A stretch of 38,597 bases of DNA from Gammaproteobacteria bacterium. GTDB taxonomy: Bacteria; Pseudomonadota; Gammaproteobacteria; Pseudomonadales; Azotimanducaceae. Both the position numbers and the translations under genes were made by a program. Under the pieces are notes generated by a model, which had not been told where the DNA came from, made no database searches, and saw nothing but the letters and a program-made list of their open reading frames with translations. The stretch lies in contig VYFT01000018.1 in assembly GCA_009842245.1 (NCBI GenBank), positions 1 to 38,597 on the forward strand, given 5' to 3'. This document shows positions 1-8,114 of this stretch, one piece after another. Within the stretch, counting starts at the first letter, position 1. Each line of letters opens with the position of its first letter.

Positions 1-630
1 CCTCTACACGATATTAACCCACTCAGAGTTCGGTTCGTAGCCAATCGAGTACCTCTTCGCGGGAAGCAAATTCTTGACGTCGGTTGTGGTGGTGGCATAC
101 TGTCTGAAAGGATTGGCTTAATGGGAGGGCATGTAACCGGAATTGACCCAGCGAAGAGAACTATTCAAGTAGCAAAACTACACGCGATTGAATCTGGCGT
201 CGACAATCGAGTCACTTATCTTTGTACTACGGCAGAGGAGTTAGTCGCAGACAAACGCGAGGGCTTCGATGTCGTGATCGCCATGGAGACGTTGGAACAC
301 GTTCTTGACCCATCTGAAACCATTCAAGCGCTAGCAGATTTATGCAAACCACAAGGATCGGTTTTCGTTGCAACTATTAACAAAACGTTGCGTGCGTATC
401 TCCTCGCGATTGTGGCTGCCGAATACGTTCTGAATGCTATTCCGCGTGGCACGCATGACTATGACACGTTCCTTCGTCCGTCCGATATCGCGAGAGCTAT
501 GCGCCAAGCAGGCCTAGTTGTGAAAGAGTGTGCGGGGTTTAGTTACAACCCGTTCACCAGACATGCACAATTGAGTAACAACGTTGACGTAAATTACGTG
601 ATTCATGCGGAAAAGCCTGAAGCCTCGTAA
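1..630 (+). CDS. ubiG: 3-demethylubiquinone/2-polyprenyl-6-hydroxyphenol O-methyltransferase, 5' end missing
   Basis: UbiG performs the two SAM-dependent O-methylations of the ubiquinone head group. The reading frame is open from base 1, so the gene begins upstream and the ATG at 121 is internal. The visible part starts just before the class I methyltransferase glycine motif ILDVGCGGG (bases about 73-99), followed by VTGIDPA, the acidic SAM-ribose strand. The post-motif DVVIAMETLEHV segment and the C-terminal GTHDYDTFLRPSDIARAM, then GFSYNP, are typical of UbiG. The C-terminal end is intact. The last 26 bases overlap the next gene, so the two are probably translationally coupled. In Pseudomonas, mupP lies between ubiG and yciK; here it is absent. 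Identification by family motifs is strong. Confidence 0.93.
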   Translation, partial: PLHDINPLRVRFVANRVPLRGKQILDVGCGGGILSERIGLMGGHVTGIDPAKRTIQVAKLHAIESGVDNRVTYLCTTAEELVADKREGFDVVIAMETLEHVLDPSETIQALADLCKPQGSVFVATINKTLRAYLLAIVAAEYVLNAIPRGTHDYDTFLRPSDIARAMRQAGLVVKECAGFSYNPFTRHAQLSNNVDVNYVIHAEKPEAS

Positions 631-1381
631 AGCGTACCAAGCGGATCCCACACTTCTCGCTAACCGTACTATTCTCGTAACGGGAGCGGGAGATGGAATC
701 GGTCGTATCGCCGCTATCACCTACGCGCAGTATGGTGCGGATCTGATATTACTAGGACGAACGCGACGAAAGCTAGACTCTGTACATGACGAAATCGCTG
801 AAGAAACCGGACAAAGCTCTTTAATCATTCCTGTCGACCTCGCAAACTTTGATGCTAAGTCAGCTGTAGAGTTGAAACGAGGTCTTGAAGGAGAATACTC
901 TTGTCTTGATGGTATCCTTCACAACGCATCGATCTTGGGTCCAAAAACAAAGATCGAACAATACCCATTCGACGATTGGATGCGAGTATTTCACGTGAAT
1001 CTTCACTCCTCCTACTTGATAACTCAGGCTTTGCTTCCTCTACTACGAAAGGCACCCGATGCGTCAATCGTGTTTACATCATCTGGCGTTGGTCGTGTCG
1101 GGAGGGCTTACTGGGGAGCATACTCACTGTCAAAATTTGCTACCGAAGGTTTGACTCAAGTACTCGCTGATGAACTGAAAGAAGACAGTAACATTCGCGT
1201 GAACTCACTCAATCCAGGTGCAACGCGTACGGCAATGCGAGCCGAAGCCTTTCCATCAGAGGATCCTCAGACGCTTCCTACTCCTAAGGATCATATGCCG
1301 CTGTACCTGTACTTAATGGGTCCAGATTCGTCCAAGCACACAGGTATGTCATTCAATTCGAATGACTGGTATCACGAGTAG
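605..1381 (+). CDS. yciK: YciK-family short-chain dehydrogenase/reductase
   Basis: A 258-residue classical SDR of the YciK family, a cytosolic NAD(P)-dependent oxidoreductase of uncertain physiological substrate. Visible motifs: the cofactor-binding TGAGDGIG at residues about 26-33, the NNAG-equivalent HNASIL near residue 106, a catalytic Ser in FTSSGVG and the YxxxK motif YSLSK, then LNPGATRT. The start at 605 lies inside ubiG (26-base overlap), giving an N-terminus with a length typical of YciK. Family members normally follow ubiG/mupP in Pseudomonas or sit near btuR in Escherichia; the ubiG link supports the assignment. The next gene is convergent, so this ends the short + operon. Confidence 0.88.
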   Translation: MRKSLKPRKAYQADPTLLANRTILVTGAGDGIGRIAAITYAQYGADLILLGRTRRKLDSVHDEIAEETGQSSLIIPVDLANFDAKSAVELKRGLEGEYSCLDGILHNASILGPKTKIEQYPFDDWMRVFHVNLHSSYLITQALLPLLRKAPDASIVFTSSGVGRVGRAYWGAYSLSKFATEGLTQVLADELKEDSNIRVNSLNPGATRTAMRAEAFPSEDPQTLPTPKDHMPLYLYLMGPDSSKHTGMSFNSNDWYHE

Positions 1382-1530
1382 TTTATGATCATGACGATAG
1401 ATCCAACGAGACAATCTCTGGTTATCCATTTACACGAGACTGAAGTCTTTCACATTCAATTACGGAAACGATGCGATAGCCAACAGATTTAGTTTTTTCG
1501 GTCAGTTTCCCAAAATAGACGGACTATCTT

Positions 1531-2805
1531 TCAAGGTTCAATGATTGAAGTTTGATCGTAAACGCCGAGCTCAATTGACTTTTGCTCAATCTGACCGAGC
1601 ACGAGGAGTTTGTCCTCTTCGATTGGGTCTAATTTTGCGCGTAGTGCATTGATAGCTGTCTGACAATTGATGGAATCGGTATCTTTCTGATCGGTACATA
1701 TGTGTGAGACCAAGTAGTCCCAATCGAAGTCTAATCCTGACTCAGCTAACTCCACCACGATCTCAACACCGTTGAAGAGCTTTGCCTCCCGGTTCGCGTC
1801 GTGATCGAACAATTTTCGGTTCGTCTGGATCCATGGATATTGTTCAGCTCGGTACGTGCGCCATGCCGAAGACCCTTCGTGCGTAATGACCGCCCACGCT
1901 TCTCCAAAACGCGCTGCAAGAGCTTGTAAGGATTCCCTGATTTCGTGACCCACTCCAATCCGATCGTTGACTTTCAACAGTCTCCCAGCTGACCGAAGTT
2001 TTTCAAAGAGCTCTTGATCTCGTGTAGGATCGATGAGAATCGTCTCCACATTAAATTGCTCGCATTCGTTGACTATCCATCGTGATTCAAGGGTTTCCTC
2101 CCAAAGATCATTAAGCTGCGTCGCGCGCTGTTCGAGAGGAAGACTATCAATCCAACTGAGTCGTCTATCAAATCTTGAAATGAATTCTCCTTTATTCTCT
2201 GGATCCCATGCATCCGAAAACCAATAGTAATATCGACGTTTATAGTACTCTGGGTTAAGACACATTCGTGTGAAGTGGAAGTGTCTCGCAAACGAATCAG
2301 CATGACACTCGTCATACAAGTCCCATCGCACGTCGTTTTCGTCTGTTAGGTTACAACTAGGATTGTCGAGCGCTTCGGTCACTCGTTCTCGGTCTCCAAT
2401 CGGATCGAAGTAAATCTGACCATATGTGAGTTGATTTTTGAATGTGATCCACAAGTAGCGCAAGTGCCCTATCTTTTTGTCTGTGAATAGATCATCGAGC
2501 GTTGCCATACACTCATACGTCAACTCTGCTGAAGGATCAGGACACGCAGACACTAGGTACACCTTAGGAGTAGTAGATTCCCCGATAGAAGGGACCTCAG
2601 CTCTGGTGGTTGAATTTACAGTCTTGTAGGGGAGGTCCCAGTTGTCAACCGTTTCGAGAGGGTCTGTGTATTGAGGTTGCTCAGTGGTTTCCAGATCTTC
2701 GTTACCTCGTTGGCTGGTCGACAAGGACCAACCCAATACCAAAGAAGAACCTAGCAGTGTTAACGAGACAACTGCGACGAATCTATAGTATCGTCTCTGG
2801 GGCAT
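1531..2805 (-). CDS. hypothetical exported or membrane-anchored protein with eight cysteines
   Basis: A 424-residue protein I do not recognise. The N-terminus has basic residues (MPQRRYYR) followed by a hydrophobic segment at about residues 8-27, which is either an uncleaved anchor or a signal peptide. The rest is hydrophilic, rich in Asp/Glu, Trp and Tyr, and has eight cysteines spread through the chain (SACPD, YECM, PSCN, DECH, RMCL, NECE, HICT, INCQ), an even number compatible with periplasmic disulfides. No enzymatic motif could be seen. It is preceded by a weak AGGAAAG site 11 bases from the ATG and lies alone, separated from rluB by 304 bases and convergent with yciK. The uninterrupted long frame and signal-like N-terminus make it a likely real gene. 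Confidence 0.72.
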   Translation of the reverse strand: MPQRRYYRFVAVVSLTLLGSSLVLGWSLSTSQRGNEDLETTEQPQYTDPLETVDNWDLPYKTVNSTTRAEVPSIGESTTPKVYLVSACPDPSAELTYECMATLDDLFTDKKIGHLRYLWITFKNQLTYGQIYFDPIGDRERVTEALDNPSCNLTDENDVRWDLYDECHADSFARHFHFTRMCLNPEYYKRRYYYWFSDAWDPENKGEFISRFDRRLSWIDSLPLEQRATQLNDLWEETLESRWIVNECEQFNVETILIDPTRDQELFEKLRSAGRLLKVNDRIGVGHEIRESLQALAARFGEAWAVITHEGSSAWRTYRAEQYPWIQTNRKLFDHDANREAKLFNGVEIVVELAESGLDFDWDYLVSHICTDQKDTDSINCQTAINALRAKLDPIEEDKLLVLGQIEQKSIELGVYDQTSIIEP

Positions 2806-3109
2806 GTGCTAAAACACTTTCCTGAATCTTCTCTCGCGTGGTCTAACAGGGGAAACTGTTTACTTCTGCGTGCATTTATTCGTACCTACCTACCCCAAAT
2901 TATGTTCGATTTAACGGAAGAATTCCAAAATCATTACTTCCTAGTTGCTCATACTGTTGGGTTAGTACAGTTTTGCCTCGGGGAAACAAGTTTGAACCAC
3001 TTGGAAAGAGTGTGAGGAAATGCGTCAGTCAGTCGTTGAAACGCCAGCTTGTGTTCCAAGTACTGCAATGAAGGTCTATTTGACCTTCTCGTCGCGGTTA
3101 ACAGGACTG
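2806..3109. other. 304-base noncoding gap upstream of the exported protein
   Basis: No convincing gene is seen. It should hold the promoter of the minus-strand exported protein, but no good -35/-10 pair stands out. A perfect 7-bp inverted repeat with a 5-base loop (3070-3088, GAAGGTC / GACCTTC) lies 22 bases past the rluB stop, without a T-tract on either strand. Confidence 0.5.
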
Positions 3110-3931
3110 CTATTTGTTTAAACCAGGATAGTCGATGAGACAACTTTCCTTTTCGCTAAACTTCGACTGCGACAAAGCCTTTGCGTCGATGTCCAACCAT
3201 CGTAGTAGTGCATTGACGTCTATAGGAGAAACTTCTAGGAAACTTCCGGCTCTCAGGCGCGTCGGAAGAATTACGGGACCGAAACGAACACGTTTCAACC
3301 GTGAAACTGTTAAACCTAGATGTTCGAAGACCCGTCTAATCTCCCGATTTCTGCCTTCCATCAGTACTACGTGATACCAATGGTTTGAACCTGAACCACC
3401 ATAGTACTGAATGTCACTAAATCGATGATGAACGCCATCAAACTCGAATCCCACACAACATGCTTGACACTGCTCGTCCGAAAGCTTACCAAATACTCGG
3501 ACCGCATACTCTCGATCAATTACGAATGAAGGATGCATTAAGCGGTGCGCGAGCAACCCATTATTGGTAAAGAGCAACAATCCACTGGTAGCTATATCAA
3601 GACGACCGACAGAAATCCAACGCTGGTGAATTAGTCTGGGGAGTGTGTCGAATACCGTGACTCTATGTCGTGGATCATGTTTGCGAGAAACAACTTCTCC
3701 AGGAGCTTTATTCATGATCAACACTCGTACTTGCATTTTGTTGTCAGCTTCGGAGACTCGTTTCCCTTTCAGTTCAATGTGGTCTGTCGCGCTGATTCGC
3801 TGACCGCGATGTGCTACTGTTCCATTGACTGTGACGTGCCCATCGAGTATGTACCGTTCCATTTCCCGTCGTGAGCCTAAGCCACGATCGGCAAGAAACT
3901 TCTGTAATTTTTGAGTCGGTCGATCACTCAC
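3110..3931 (-). CDS. rluB: 23S rRNA pseudouridine synthase RluB-like
   Basis: A 273-residue RsuA-family pseudouridine synthase; E. coli RluB makes pseudouridine 2605 of 23S rRNA. An N-terminal S4 RNA-binding domain (QKFLADRGLGSRREMERYI, residues 9-29) precedes the catalytic domain with the signature GRLDIATSGLLLF, where Asp112 is the expected nucleophile, and the C-terminal MEGRNREIRRVFEH motif typical of this family. RluE and RluF are close relatives, but the presence of S4 plus the position directly after scpB favours RluB. The start is GTG at 3931; a GAGGA ribosome site 7 bases upstream overlaps the scpB stop, so translation is likely coupled (gap 10 bases). Confidence 0.9.
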   Translation of the reverse strand: MSDRPTQKLQKFLADRGLGSRREMERYILDGHVTVNGTVAHRGQRISATDHIELKGKRVSEADNKMQVRVLIMNKAPGEVVSRKHDPRHRVTVFDTLPRLIHQRWISVGRLDIATSGLLLFTNNGLLAHRLMHPSFVIDREYAVRVFGKLSDEQCQACCVGFEFDGVHHRFSDIQYYGGSGSNHWYHVVLMEGRNREIRRVFEHLGLTVSRLKRVRFGPVILPTRLRAGSFLEVSPIDVNALLRWLDIDAKALSQSKFSEKESCLIDYPGLNK

Positions 3932-3941
3932 GACAAAGTCC

Positions 3942-4586
3942 TCAATCTGAACTAGGATCGGGAGTGCTCTTTGTTTCCGAAGATTGGTTGGTTGTGTTTG
4001 AACTGATGCCCGCTGGACTGTCGATTCCTAATTCACTTGCATGCATCGACAATTCGGTCGCTTCTTGCAGTTCCGGTAGCTCATCTAACGAACGTAGACC
4101 AAAGTAGTCTAGAAACGTAGCCGTCGTTCCGTAAGTCATCGGTCTACCGGGTGATTCCCTGGTACCTAGTTCTCTTACCCAGCCGCGATCCATAAGGTTT
4201 CTTAGTGTGTTGGTATTCACACTGACACCTCTAATTTGTTCGATTTCACCTCGCGTAATCGGCTGACGATACGCGATTAAGACCAACGTCTCAAGAGTTG
4301 CTTGGGAATACTTTCGAGGTTTATGTCGTAATAACTTCGCAACCCAAGAACTCATTTCAGCGCGAATCTGCAACCGAAACCCCGATTTCACTTCCGTCAA
4401 TTCGTACGGTCGATGCTCGCAATCTTGTTCAATCAAATAGAGTGCTCGGGGTACGAGCTCCAAAAGTTCTTGTTGTGCTTCCGCATCTTCTTCGAGTACG
4501 TTGATTATCTGCTGCTGGGTGAGTGGGGCATCAGAGACTAATAACAGAGCTTCGACGATCCGTTTTATTTCGTTTATTGCTGACAC
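3942..4586 (-). CDS. scpB: segregation and condensation protein B
   Basis: ScpB is the winged-helix kleisin-associated subunit that with ScpA and SMC compacts and segregates the chromosome. The 214-residue protein has the family features: an N-terminal VEALLLVSDAPLT segment at residues 11-23, the second winged helix with LETLVLIAYRQPITRGEIEQIRGVS, and LGTRESPGRPMTYGTT near residues 142-157. The roughly 40-residue tail rich in Ser/Thr is probably disordered. The start codon is GTG at 4586. It follows scpA by 94 bases and precedes rluB by 10, the usual scpA-scpB-rluB order of gammaproteobacteria. Confidence 0.93.
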   Translation of the reverse strand: MSAINEIKRIVEALLLVSDAPLTQQQIINVLEEDAEAQQELLELVPRALYLIEQDCEHRPYELTEVKSGFRLQIRAEMSSWVAKLLRHKPRKYSQATLETLVLIAYRQPITRGEIEQIRGVSVNTNTLRNLMDRGWVRELGTRESPGRPMTYGTTATFLDYFGLRSLDELPELQEATELSMHASELGIDSPAGISSNTTNQSSETKSTPDPSSD

Positions 4587-4680
4587 TTCGTTAGTCTTTT
4601 CGACCTTTACGTGGAGAAGTTTGGTCTAGTTTAGCAACTGAGCCCGATCATAGACGCGCGCATCTTAATCTTAGCACTGT

Positions 4681-5490
4681 TCACTTCGTTGTCGTTACCG
4701 CACCAACGAAAATGGGTGCATACTGTTCGTGTTGGACTAAAACGATGTGGCCTTCCTTAACCAGTTCGAGAATAGCCAGAAACGTTACTACCACAAGTTC
4801 TCTACTCTCTGCTTCTCCGAGAAATTCGCGAAACGAAAGATAGTCGGATGAACTCTGAATTTTGTTGAGAACATATTCCATGTGTTTATCAATTGAAACG
4901 GGTTCTGCACTGACTTCGTAGTCCTTTACTAATCGCACACGGTCCAATACATCGCTTAACGCGAGCAACAGCTCCCGCATTTCTACAGGTGCTGGGGCTG
5001 CTTTCACTAAGTTTTCGTCGTAAGTAGCATGAATGGGGAACACATCCCGCTCCATTCGTGGTAGCTGATCTAGTTCGCCGGCTGCGTTCTTAAATGCTTC
5101 GTATTCAAGTAGCCTACGGACGAGTTCTGCCCGCGGATCTTCCTCCTCGTCTGCTTGTTCCGGAGGACGTGGAAGTAGCATACTGGATTTGATTTGTGCG
5201 AGAGTCGCCGACATGACAAGATAGTCTCCCGCTAACTCCAACCGCATGGTAGTCATCATGTCGATATAAGCAACATATTGCTTGGTGACTTCAGCAATTG
5301 GTATGTCCAAAATGTCCAAGTTTTGTCGCCGAATGAGATATAACAAAAGGTCAAGCGGTCCTGTAAATGCTTTCAGGATAACGATCAGTGCGTCCGGTGG
5401 AATGTACAAGTCCTCCGGTATCAAATCTCGATCGAAGACCACTTTTTCTGTCACCAACATGTCTTGCGTTGGATTGCTATCCGTCGTCAT
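4681..5490 (-). CDS. scpA: segregation and condensation protein A
   Basis: ScpA is the kleisin subunit bridging the SMC heads in the bacterial condensin. The 269-residue product shows the family's hallmark N-terminal block FTGPLDLLLYLIRRQNLDILDIPIAEVTKQY (starting near residue 42), then YLVMSATLAQIKSSMLLP, and the C-terminal winged-helix region FLAILELVKEGHI. Its ATG shares four bases (ATGA) with the trpS stop, indicating translational coupling. An acidic linker (EQADEEEDPRAEL) separates the two halves, as in other ScpA proteins. SMC itself or MksB/MukB is not in this window. Confidence 0.94.
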   Translation of the reverse strand: MTTDSNPTQDMLVTEKVVFDRDLIPEDLYIPPDALIVILKAFTGPLDLLLYLIRRQNLDILDIPIAEVTKQYVAYIDMMTTMRLELAGDYLVMSATLAQIKSSMLLPRPPEQADEEEDPRAELVRRLLEYEAFKNAAGELDQLPRMERDVFPIHATYDENLVKAAPAPVEMRELLLALSDVLDRVRLVKDYEVSAEPVSIDKHMEYVLNKIQSSSDYLSFREFLGEAESRELVVVTFLAILELVKEGHIVLVQHEQYAPIFVGAVTTTK

Positions 5491-6689
5491 CGAAAATTAA
5501 TTCCTATTGCCGATTTCACGTCTTCTAAAGTCTCCTTAGCGACAGTTCGCGCGTTTTCCGAACCCTCTTGGACCACGTGCCGAACCAGTTGAGCGTCTTC
5601 TAGATAGGGTTCCGCGCGTCTTCGAAAGACTTTTTGCTCTATTTGCAAAGCATCGATTAACGGACCCTTGCAATCTAAACAACCTATTCCCGCGGAAGTG
5701 CACCCCTGGGTTACCCAATCTAGAGTGTCTGGTTTCGAGTAAATCTTGTGGAGTGAGTATGTGGGACACTTTTCGGGATCGCCGGGATCATGGCGACGTA
5801 CTCGTGCAGGATCAGTTTGCATCTTACGAATTTTTTGTTCTAATTTATTAGGTTCTTCCCGTAAATAAATCGTGTTATTGTAGGATTTAGACATTTTTTC
5901 TCCATCTAAACCTGGCAACGTGGCAGTCTCGGTTAGTAACACTTCTGGCTCAGGTAGTAATACTCGGCCAACACCTTCTAAATATCCTAGCAACCGCTCC
6001 CTTTCATCCTCATTCAAATAGTGTTGCTCAAGTAGTTGTGCGCGAATCCGCTCGATGCCTTCAGAATTCCCCGCTTCGACAAATTTTCGTTGTACAGACC
6101 GATATTGTTGCCTAAGTTTTTTCGGTAAACGTTCAACGGCCTTCTGCGCGACCGACTCCCATTGGTGTCCACGACCAAACGTGAAATTAAAGGTCCTCGC
6201 GATTTCGCGCGTTAGTTCAACGTGGGCAACTTGATCGGCTCCAACAGGTACTCGACCGCCGCGATACATCAGAATGTCTGCCGCTTGTAGTACTGGATAA
6301 CCCAAAAAACCGTAAGTGTTTAGATCACGATCTTGAAGTCGTTTTATTGTGTCCTTGTACGTCGGTACGCGTTCCAACCAAGATAGTGGTGTGATCATCG
6401 AGAGGAGTACGTGGAGTTCGGCATGTTCCGGTACTTTACTCTGAACGAACACCGTTGCTGACGAAGGTGAGACGCCACTAGCGAACCAATCCACCAACAT
6501 ATCGTAAGTGTCTTGTTCGATAAGTTCAGTTGAATGGTAGTTTGTGGTGAGAGCATGCCAGTCCGCCACAAAGAAAAAACACTCATACTTGTGTTGCAAA
6601 TTAGCCCAGTTCTTAATCGCACCATGATAGTGGCCGAGATGAAGTCGACCCGTGGGGCGCATACCAGATACAACGCGATCTTCGTTCAA
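5487..6689 (-). CDS. trpS: tryptophanyl-tRNA synthetase with a cysteine motif like that of the 4Fe-4S type
   Basis: Class I aminoacyl-tRNA synthetase charging tRNA-Trp, 400 residues. The HIGH motif is HLGH at residues 17-20 and the KMSKS motif is at 265-269. Relative to the 334-residue E. coli enzyme there is a charged insertion at about residues 180-250. The C-terminal half contains the pattern C-x21-C-x6-C-x2-C (KCPTY ... GCTSAGIGCLDC), nearly identical in spacing to the 4Fe-4S cluster motif known from Thermotoga TrpRS; that it binds a cluster here is inference. I chose TTG at 6689 because the N-terminus RVVSGMRPTGRLHLGH matches the family; an ATG at 6662 would remove part of it. Overlaps scpA by 4 bases. 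Confidence 0.93.
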   Translation of the reverse strand: MNEDRVVSGMRPTGRLHLGHYHGAIKNWANLQHKYECFFFVADWHALTTNYHSTELIEQDTYDMLVDWFASGVSPSSATVFVQSKVPEHAELHVLLSMITPLSWLERVPTYKDTIKRLQDRDLNTYGFLGYPVLQAADILMYRGGRVPVGADQVAHVELTREIARTFNFTFGRGHQWESVAQKAVERLPKKLRQQYRSVQRKFVEAGNSEGIERIRAQLLEQHYLNEDERERLLGYLEGVGRVLLPEPEVLLTETATLPGLDGEKMSKSYNNTIYLREEPNKLEQKIRKMQTDPARVRRHDPGDPEKCPTYSLHKIYSKPDTLDWVTQGCTSAGIGCLDCKGPLIDALQIEQKVFRRRAEPYLEDAQLVRHVVQEGSENARTVAKETLEDVKSAIGINFR

Positions 6690-6766
6690 TGTTCAGTGGA
6701 TCTCAAAAAATTTAAAGTGATTTCAAAATTCATAGGATGCGTAGCGGATAGTAAAACTGTCTTAAC

Positions 6767-7387
6767 TCAGTCTTGTCCTGGAAGTATTCCTAGACCTTGA
6801 CGAACGATCGTTGGAAAACCGTTTTCAAGGTCGACTAGAGTAGTAAATTCCTGACCAAGTGCACCGCCGTCCAGTATTGCATCAACATCGTGTTCCAGAC
6901 GACTTCTAAATATTTTAGGATCCGTCAAAGGAAAATCTTCATCTGGCAGAATCAATGTCGTCGAAAGTATCGGTTCATTTAAGGCTTCTAACAACGCGAG
7001 CGCTATCTCAGAATCGGGAATTCGCAAACCAATAGTCTTACGCTTAGTACCTACTACGCGTCTAGGGACATCTCGAGATGCTTTTAAGATAAAGGTGAAT
7101 GGTCCCGGCGTAGCCCTTCGTATAAGGCGATACGAGGCATTGTCTACTAGTGCATAGGTGGATAAATCGGACAAATCTTTACAAACCAACGTCATTAGGT
7201 GGTCGGGCTGCAGTTTTCGAATCGTGCGGATTCGGCCGAGAGCATTATTGTCAGTTAAACGACAGCCGAGCGCGTATGTCGCGTCTGTAGGGTACACGAT
7301 TACTCCTGTAGCGCGCAAAATTTTCACTGCTTCGTTTATGAGGCGAGGTTGCGGATTAGCCGGGTGAATTTCGAAAAACTGACTCAA
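6767..7387 (-). CDS. yciO: YciO family protein (Sua5/YrdC fold)
   Basis: A 206-residue member of the Sua5/YciO/YrdC fold, the same length as E. coli YciO. The N-terminus MSQFFEIHPANPQPRLINEA, the motif VIVYPTDATYALGC (residues 30-43), KRKTIGLRIP and STTLILP closely follow YciO. YrdC/Sua5 make threonylcarbamoyl-AMP for tRNA t6A; YciO resembles them but its own physiological role is not settled, so only the fold is claimed. The start is TTG at 7387, supported by a strong AAGGAG six bases upstream that overlaps the region just after the ung stop (13-base gap). Confidence 0.9.
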   Translation of the reverse strand: MSQFFEIHPANPQPRLINEAVKILRATGVIVYPTDATYALGCRLTDNNALGRIRTIRKLQPDHLMTLVCKDLSDLSTYALVDNASYRLIRRATPGPFTFILKASRDVPRRVVGTKRKTIGLRIPDSEIALALLEALNEPILSTTLILPDEDFPLTDPKIFRSRLEHDVDAILDGGALGQEFTTLVDLENGFPTIVRQGLGILPGQD

Positions 7388-7400
7388 TAAAGACTCCTTC

Positions 7401-8114
7401 TTACTCTACTTGAAACCAATCAATGGGTTTGGAACCATGACTTTGAAGATAGCTATTTGTCTTAGAGAAGTGGCGGCAGCCGAAAAAGCCACTATTAGCT
7501 GAAAGTGGTGATGGATGAGGTGCGCTTAACACATAGTGCTTTCTTCGATCAACGATAGCTCCCTTTTCTTGGGCGGGACGACCCCACAGAAGGAAAACTA
7601 CGTTTTCACGTTGTTCGTTCACAGTGTTCACGACTTTGTCCGTGAATTGTTCCCAACCGTATCCTTGATGCGACCCCGATCGACCTGCAACGACTGTAAG
7701 GACAGAGTTTAATAACAGCACCCCCTGTTCCGCCCAACCGTTCAAGCAACCCTGGCTCATTGAAAACTGTCGTTGCAAAGACGTCGAAGAATCCATATCT
7801 GCTTGAATTTCCTGAAAAATGTTCCGCAACGATGGTGGTGGTGGGACTCCTGGTTTCACGCTAAAGCTCAGACCATGTGCTTGATTTTCGCCATGATAAG
7901 GGTCCTGACCTATTACTACCACACGGACTTGATCGAGAGGACAGTGGTCTAGTGCACTGAAGACTTCTCGCATCGGAGGGTAGATTCTTTTACCTGCCTT
8001 TAGTTCAGATTGCAAAAAAGTACGTAATCGAGACATATATGGCGCTCGAAGATCCTGCGCTAGAACGTCTTTCCAAGAGGGATGAAGCTTTATGCGATCT
8101 TTAGTTTCCGTCAT
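7401..8114 (-). CDS. ung: uracil-DNA glycosylase, family 1
   Basis: Ung removes uracil from DNA as the first step of base-excision repair. The 237-residue protein has both catalytic motifs: GQDPYHG at residues 69-75, with Asp71 the water-activating residue, and HPSPLSA with His200, plus the uracil-binding LLNSVLTV region around residues 134-141. Length is close to the 229 residues of E. coli Ung. The ATG overlaps the lysS stop by four bases (ATGA), so the two genes share an mRNA, an unusual but plausible coupling of translation and repair genes. Confidence 0.96.
   Translation of the reverse strand: MTETKDRIKLHPSWKDVLAQDLRAPYMSRLRTFLQSELKAGKRIYPPMREVFSALDHCPLDQVRVVVIGQDPYHGENQAHGLSFSVKPGVPPPPSLRNIFQEIQADMDSSTSLQRQFSMSQGCLNGWAEQGVLLLNSVLTVVAGRSGSHQGYGWEQFTDKVVNTVNEQRENVVFLLWGRPAQEKGAIVDRRKHYVLSAPHPSPLSANSGFFGCRHFSKTNSYLQSHGSKPIDWFQVE

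Noticed and set aside
2806..3015. A 69-residue plus-strand frame in the gap before rluB
   Set aside because: No ribosome site, no recognisable sequence, and it overlaps the expected promoter of the minus-strand gene.
3070..3088. Terminator after rluB
   Set aside because: The 7-bp hairpin has no following T-tract on either strand.
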